Shown: positions 59,395 to 64,000 of the stretch, piece by piece | Layout: each line of letters starts with the position of its first letter | Position numbering within the stretch: position 1 is the first letter of the stretch | Source of the DNA: Capniomyces stellatus | Taxonomy: Eukaryota > Kickxellomycota > Harpellomycetes > Harpellales > Legeriomycetaceae | DNA: 64,000 bases | Direction of reading: 5' to 3' | Assembly (NCBI GenBank): GCA_001661515.1 | Contig: LUVW01000023.1 | Span: 246,973-310,972, forward strand | Notes under the pieces: model-generated | Seen by the model: only the letters and a program-made list of their open reading frames with translations | What the model was told of the DNA's origin: nothing | The model's database searches: none | Position numbers and translations under genes: made by a program

Positions 59395-59826
59395 TTATTG
59401 TGTTGGTATTCCAGGTAAGCCGGAATTAACTCCTGCATTTGTTGGCAAACCGCTGATTCCTCCTGCTTGTTGCTGAAGCAGCTCTTGCTCCTTCTCATAC
59501 TGAATCATAACTTGCTCCTTGTCCGATTCCAAAGCCAATGGGAACACAACCAAAAGCGCTGCTGTTGACAGCACCCACGCTATTTGCCCTGCATAATAAA
59601 ACAACGAGCTTCCTGTTCCAACTATTTTACCGGCGGCATCGCTTATCTGTGCTCTTTTTGAGGCTGGGATCACATCCTTCAATGCATATATTCTTTCAAG
59701 AAGCGATTCATCTTCAAGATCATCAAACTCTTCGTACTCCTCATCAATATCCGATTGCTCTGAATCCGTAACGTATTCGGAATCTGATTCAACAAAATCT
59801 CCCTCGAGTTCTCTAATTTCAACCAT
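59395..59826 (-). CDS. TOM22: mitochondrial import receptor subunit Tom22, 143 aa
   Basis: Single exon, ATG at 59826. Tom22 is the central organiser and presequence receptor of the outer-membrane TOM complex. The N-terminal 45 residues are strongly acidic (ESDSEYVTDSEQSDIDEEYE), as required for presequence binding. The family block ESLLERIYALKDVIPASKR (40-58) is followed by the single membrane helix (about 76-98, YYAGQIAWVLSTAALLVVFP). The short intermembrane-space tail is Gln/Gly/Pro-rich. Length is close to yeast Tom22. Upstream sequence is A/G-rich on the coding strand. Confidence 0.95.
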   Translation of the reverse strand: MVEIRELEGDFVESDSEYVTDSEQSDIDEEYEEFDDLEDESLLERIYALKDVIPASKRAQISDAAGKIVGTGSSLFYYAGQIAWVLSTAALLVVFPLALESDKEQVMIQYEKEQELLQQQAGGISGLPTNAGVNSGLPGIPTQ

Positions 59827-62776
59827 CTTTTTTTTTTCCTTCTTGCTTCGTCTGTTTCTTTTTATTTATATGTTTTGCTTGTTGTACTATTTACAGCTGT
59901 GATCTAAAGTGCTTTTTCTCTTGCTCTTTCTCGTTTTATTCTCCTTCTCGATTGGTTTCTGTGCTGTTGTTTTATACTTCAACAAAAAAACAATACCTCT
60001 AATTTTATTTTATTTTGAAACTTGTATTGATTAGAAATATAATTCAAACTTGAATTCAATTTCAATTGCTCTTTTATTAAAAACTTGAACTCTCACTAGA
60101 AAAAATTATATATTTGCTTGTAAAATATTTCGATATCTTTAGCTTTTTTTTCTTTGCTAAGCTTGCTTTTGATCCTAATCTTTTTCTTTTTTTCTTTCTT
60201 TTTATTTCATTTTTTTTTTACTTTTTTAAACAGAATTTGATCATTAATTCTATATCCTTTCCTCCCTCCCCCAATCAAACATTAAAGCTCAAACTTTTAT
60301 TATTATCTTTATTAGATCTTTTTCAGTATTTTTCCATTCAACTTGCCTTTCGATTATAAATTGCATAAAAGTATTTCATTGAATGCTTTTTTTCTTTCTT
60401 CTTTTTTTTTTTGCTCTTTCCATTTTGGCACAACAAACCTTAAGTAATAGCAATTTCAGTTGCTAATTCGTTGTACATTGGTCGGCTAATTTCCCTCTAA
60501 TTGGGCAGAACAGTAAACTCACTTTGAAACCGTCCCAATTTATAAAACTTTATATCTCAATTCATATAATAACACAGTACACATGGTTGGTATTTTATTT
60601 AAGAACGGGAAGGCTTTGCAACATCCAGGGTATATATATATATATATATGTATATGGTTTTGATTTGTTTGATGGTTCTTGGTATCTGTTATTAATAACA
60701 AAACTATTACCATTTGTCGGGTTTGTTGGGTATCCAAAACATACATAATTGAACCATTTGGAATATTGCTGGTGGGAATTTGGTTACTATACACAACTTT
60801 GATCATCGGACCTGATGAACGCTGTGATAAAAGATTTTAATACAACAGATTTGGCTCTGCTGTATAGAAAATTGGTGGTGTAGCTGAAATGGTTAATAAC
60901 TCGGACTACAAAACAATAAAATAGCAAAGGTAGCGCAAGATATATATGCAATATGACCCAACTTGGATGATCTTCACTTTATCACATGCAAAGGAATGGG
61001 GAAAAAAACAGAGATTATAAAGAAAGTCTTGTTACTATACTGAATAGAGAAACATGACTTGGAATCCAAATAAAAAAAACAGTGGTAATAATAGATATGG
61101 TACATTTTATCTATACCAAGTAGCAGAAGTTGTATGTCGAAGCATCTGGTGTGATGTGGTTGGGATATAATAATTAGTATGGTTTGTAGTGGGATGGTGT
61201 TGGAATTGAGCTTAAAGTTCGACTTAATTAAAGGAGGAAGCAAAAAAAAAAAGGCTGGAAAGCTGGAGAGTGGAAAAAGTTGATTATGCTGAATATTAGG
61301 GGTAAACAAAAAAAGCAAAATCAGTGATTGCATTTTCAACAAAAAAAAAAAATTAATCAGTATTTTCCGTGTTATGTTGTTGTGCTTGGGTTGCCTTTTG
61401 CCCAGACCTTGGGCAAGTTGAAAGATCAGTTAAAGCAGCGCTTTTGGTCACATTTTTGCAAAAGAAAAAAAAGGACATTGTGAAATTTTCACAGTAAAAT
61501 AAAAGTCGAGCAATAAAGGACACGTTTCAAGTTGGGAGGGGGGGGAGTTTCCTGGACTTAAAAAGGCATTGAAGCAGTTTGGTTGATAGATTTTGATGTT
61601 AGTATGAAGAAAAGTGAAACCAGATTGCAAAAAAAAAAAGCAGCTTAAAAAAACAGTTAAAAAAACAACAGTAAAAAAAACAAAGCAAGATAATGGTAAA
61701 AGTAGTAGAAAGAAAAGAAAAATTCAAAAAAAAAGGTATAATTTGATTTGCAGAAACGATAAAATTTGAGATATGAAACCAAGACTTTCATGTTCCTAAT
61801 TTTAAATTGATACTGTTAGATATGTAGTAAAGCCCAAATGGGCAAGATTTTTTGGTATTGCTTTACTTGAAACTTGAAAAATAGATGGTAAAATTAAAAC
61901 CTGAAATAACAGGGCAACATGTTTGAAGGAATAATATAAGCTGAAAGTAAACAACAAATAAAAAGCTGTTTAGAAATCCAAAATGTGGAAAACTAAACTA
62001 ATGGAAAATTAAGGCTAGAAAATTAACTAGTGAAATTGGAAATGAAAAATAAAAGCGAGAATAAAAGCATTAGAAATATTATTTAATATTGTAGCGTTTA
62101 AAGTTGGTAGAAAATCCTATATTATTTTCAGCCCTTAAATTTGCATTTATTTTTATAACTTCAAACAGTATAGTAATATAAGCTGATAGCGTTTTGTTTT
62201 ATTTAAATAAAACTAAGATTTGTATTTCAATAAGCAACTGATCATTGACAAAATATAACTCGAGAGTTTTTTTTTTATCCTGGTCTTTGTATTTGTATAA
62301 TATTAGTTTGAAGGAGCAGAGAAAGGGTTAGGGAAGTGACGACAGTGAAAGAAAGTCGTTAGTTGCTAATAATTATATAAATTCGAAATTCAATCCAGAA
62401 GCTTGGAGGTATAAGTTGATTGAGGCCAGTTGTTTGTTTTAATCAGGTTGACCCATCATACTATAAAAACTTCCAGTGAACGAACAATAAAGGACTAGAT
62501 AAAGGACTAGATAAAGGTAAAAGTATAAAATCAAAGGACCGAGGGTTTTAATTGAAAAAGCGACGGGAGTGTTATAAACAATAGGACCAGGACGATTGAG
62601 TAACAAGGTAAGAAAAATACACAGGAAAAGATAGGGATAGAGGTAGTTACTGGTGTATTGGAATTATAAGTGAAATAGAGTAATAAACAGAATGAACAAA
62701 TAAATTAAATTGATAAAATTAGAAAAGAAAAGAAAAGAAAAGAAAAAAGGAAAATAAAAAAAAGGGAGAAAAGAAA
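59827..62776. other. intergenic region between divergent TOM22 and PEX14
   Basis: This 2.95-kb spacer is T-rich on the plus strand near TOM22 and becomes A/G-rich toward PEX14, so each gene has a purine-rich leader on its own strand. A (TA)n run lies at 60631-60650 and AAAAG repeats at about 62716-62748. Small ORFs (for example 60524-60748 +, 60974-61342 -) have no motif. Confidence 0.55.
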
Positions 62777-63931
62777 ATGTCTGCAACGGGGCTGCGAGAG
62801 GATATAGTATCTTCAGCGGTTCGATTCCTAGTGGATCCAAAGGTGCAATCAGCATCACTGGCCAAACAAGTATCGTTTTTAGAGACCAAGGGGTTGACAA
62901 ACAATGAAATAGAGGAGGCGCTGAAGAGGGCAAAGAGTAGTTTTACACCAGAGGCGAGTAGCTCGGCAGTGGCAGCAGTTCCACAACAGCAGGATAGCCA
63001 GCAAGTGGTACAAGGGGGACAGCATCAAGGACAGCACCAGGGGCAGCAAGTGGTTGGGGGAGGAGGAAACACGGCGTACTATAGCGGATACCAGCCGATT
63101 CCACCACCAAGACCACAATACGACTGGAAGGACTACTTTATAGCGGCAGTAATAGCAGGGGGACTGGGGTATGGAGTGTACGAGTTGGCAAAGAGGGTGG
63201 TGATACCGTTGCTGACGAGCAGGTCAAAGACAGACAAGCTGCTTGAGGCGCAGGAACTGGCACGGCTGGACCAGCAAAAGCTGATAGAGACGATGGAGAA
63301 CCTGAACGTAACGCTGAGCAAGACGTTGATGGTGGTTGAGGAGAGCAACCAGAAGGTGAGCACGACGTTGTCAGAGATAGAAAGAGTGATAGTGAGGCTG
63401 ACTGAGCAGGACGAGAGCAGGAACGAGCTGCTGGGCGGGATTGGAGAGGGCTTGAAGGACCTGCAGGGTGCTATTCCAGGAATTGCGAAGCAAGTGACCG
63501 GGAAGAATGGGGGCGTGAGCATATCGGACCTACAGTCTGAAATCCGGAGTTTGAAGGCACTGATGCTGAGCAAGCGTGTGCCTGCAAGCTCAGCGGTTTC
63601 GTCTGTATCCTCGATCAATGCCAGTGGGTCACCAGCAATAACAACATTGCCGTCGACATTTGTAGAGTCAGCCAAGGATAGTAGTGCATCAAACAGTAAT
63701 AGTAGTAGCAGTAACAATAACATTTTCTCAACCCCAATTTCCGCAACCACATCAACAGGCAGCACAGCTTTGAATGGTGAGTTTGGAATCACTAACACTG
63801 GCACCGATACTATAAACCCAGCTGACAGTGCCAATTCCGATTTCAATGGTGTTGGAAGCAGTATTGGTTCACCTGCTAGCTCGAACCCAACCATTCCAGC
63901 TTGGCAACTTGCTCTTGAAAACGACAGTTAA
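62777..63931 (+). CDS. PEX14: peroxisomal membrane docking protein Pex14, 384 aa
   Basis: Single exon. Pex14 is the peroxisomal docking factor that receives cargo-loaded Pex5. The N-terminal Pex5-binding helices are clear: REDIVSSAVRFLVDPKVQSA and FLETKGLTNNEIEEALKRA (about 7-52). A Gln/Gly/His-rich linker leads to the hydrophobic segment YFIAAVIAGGLGYGVYELAK (about 120-140), preceded by PIPPPRPQYDW, whose proline motif could bind the Pex13 SH3 domain. A coiled coil follows (about 155-245, with LDQQKLIETMENLNVTLSKT). The last 130 residues are Ser/Asn/Thr-rich. Length and domain order are typical. G-rich codons at the 5' half give way to C/A-rich codons at the 3' end. Confidence 0.95.
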   Translation: MSATGLREDIVSSAVRFLVDPKVQSASLAKQVSFLETKGLTNNEIEEALKRAKSSFTPEASSSAVAAVPQQQDSQQVVQGGQHQGQHQGQQVVGGGGNTAYYSGYQPIPPPRPQYDWKDYFIAAVIAGGLGYGVYELAKRVVIPLLTSRSKTDKLLEAQELARLDQQKLIETMENLNVTLSKTLMVVEESNQKVSTTLSEIERVIVRLTEQDESRNELLGGIGEGLKDLQGAIPGIAKQVTGKNGGVSISDLQSEIRSLKALMLSKRVPASSAVSSVSSINASGSPAITTLPSTFVESAKDSSASNSNSSSSNNNIFSTPISATTSTGSTALNGEFGITNTGTDTINPADSANSDFNGVGSSIGSPASSNPTIPAWQLALENDS

Positions 63932-64000
63932 ATAGAGTAATAGCACACAAGTAAAATGGCTCGTGCGTTTTTATACTTTTTTTTTTTTTTTTTTTTAATT
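63932..64000. other. 3' flank of PEX14 to window end
   Basis: Seventy bases ending in a T run. Nothing else is visible. Confidence 0.6.

Noticed and set aside
60868..60945. tRNA-like string near GGTGTAGCTGAAATGG
   Set aside because: It has a partial A-box look, but no T-arm with GGTTC and no acceptor pairing in the next 80 bases.
63133..63894. 253-codon minus-strand ORF opposite PEX14
   Set aside because: It is a shadow of the coiled coil and Ser/Asn tail. PEX14 on the plus strand has all family blocks.

Overview
This window is AT-rich eukaryotic DNA, almost certainly from a filamentous and probably early-diverging fungus. The evidence is spliceosomal introns with GTAAG-type donors and TAG/CAG acceptors, a fungal-type NADPH-oxidase regulator (NoxR), Sip5, a fungal-type Tom22 and Pex14, and long A/T-rich spacers full of homopolymers and microsatellites. 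Lineage cannot be fixed from the sequence alone. A ZC3H11-like CCCH protein and a WHEP-like N-terminus on histidyl-tRNA synthetase suggest retention of old opisthokont traits. Mitochondrial import, peroxisome and aquaglyceroporin genes rule out Microsporidia and anaerobic gut fungi. I see no mobile element, rRNA, CRISPR array or secure tRNA.

Layout: NoxR/p67phox-like (+, 1304-5067, 8 exons); Sip5-like RING protein (-, 5449-7394, 4 exons); a 4-kb gene-free stretch ending in a purine-rich tract; coronin (+, 11471-13520); VIP36-like L-type lectin (-, 13791-15486, 8 exons); 3.6 kb without genes; an unrecognised 2275-residue protein (+, 19105-26100); a secreted Thr-rich protein (-, 26626-29088); 3.6 kb without genes; NIPA-type magnesium transporter (-, 32666-34188); ribosomal protein eL27 (+, 36272-37272); aquaglyceroporin (+, 38630-39553); a secreted four-domain protein (+, 41837-44404); an unrecognised 633-residue protein (-, 44677-46578); histidyl-tRNA synthetase (-, 47704-50071, 6 exons); RNF5/RMA1-type RING ligase (-, 50522-52184, 5 exons); ZC3H11-like triple CCCH protein (+, 53012-55948); PTM1/GPR107-like protein (+, 56916-58838); TOM22 (-, 59395-59826); 2.9 kb without genes; PEX14 (+, 62777-63931).

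The genes are ordinary single-copy cell-biology genes and do not form a pathway cluster. Loose themes are secretory traffic and ER quality control (lectin, PTM1-like, RNF5-like), organelle import (TOM22, PEX14), polarity and actin (NoxR, coronin), and cell surface (Thr-rich protein, four-domain protein, aquaglyceroporin). Exon joins were worked out by eye from reading-frame continuity and recalled family patterns. The most interesting items are the orphan 2275-residue protein, the A-B-A-B secreted repeat protein, the 612-bp duplication in the Thr-rich gene, a probable GC-AG intron in the CCCH gene, and a strand-composition gradient running from G-rich 5' ends to C-rich 3' ends in many genes. 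I found no convincing undescribed multi-gene system.
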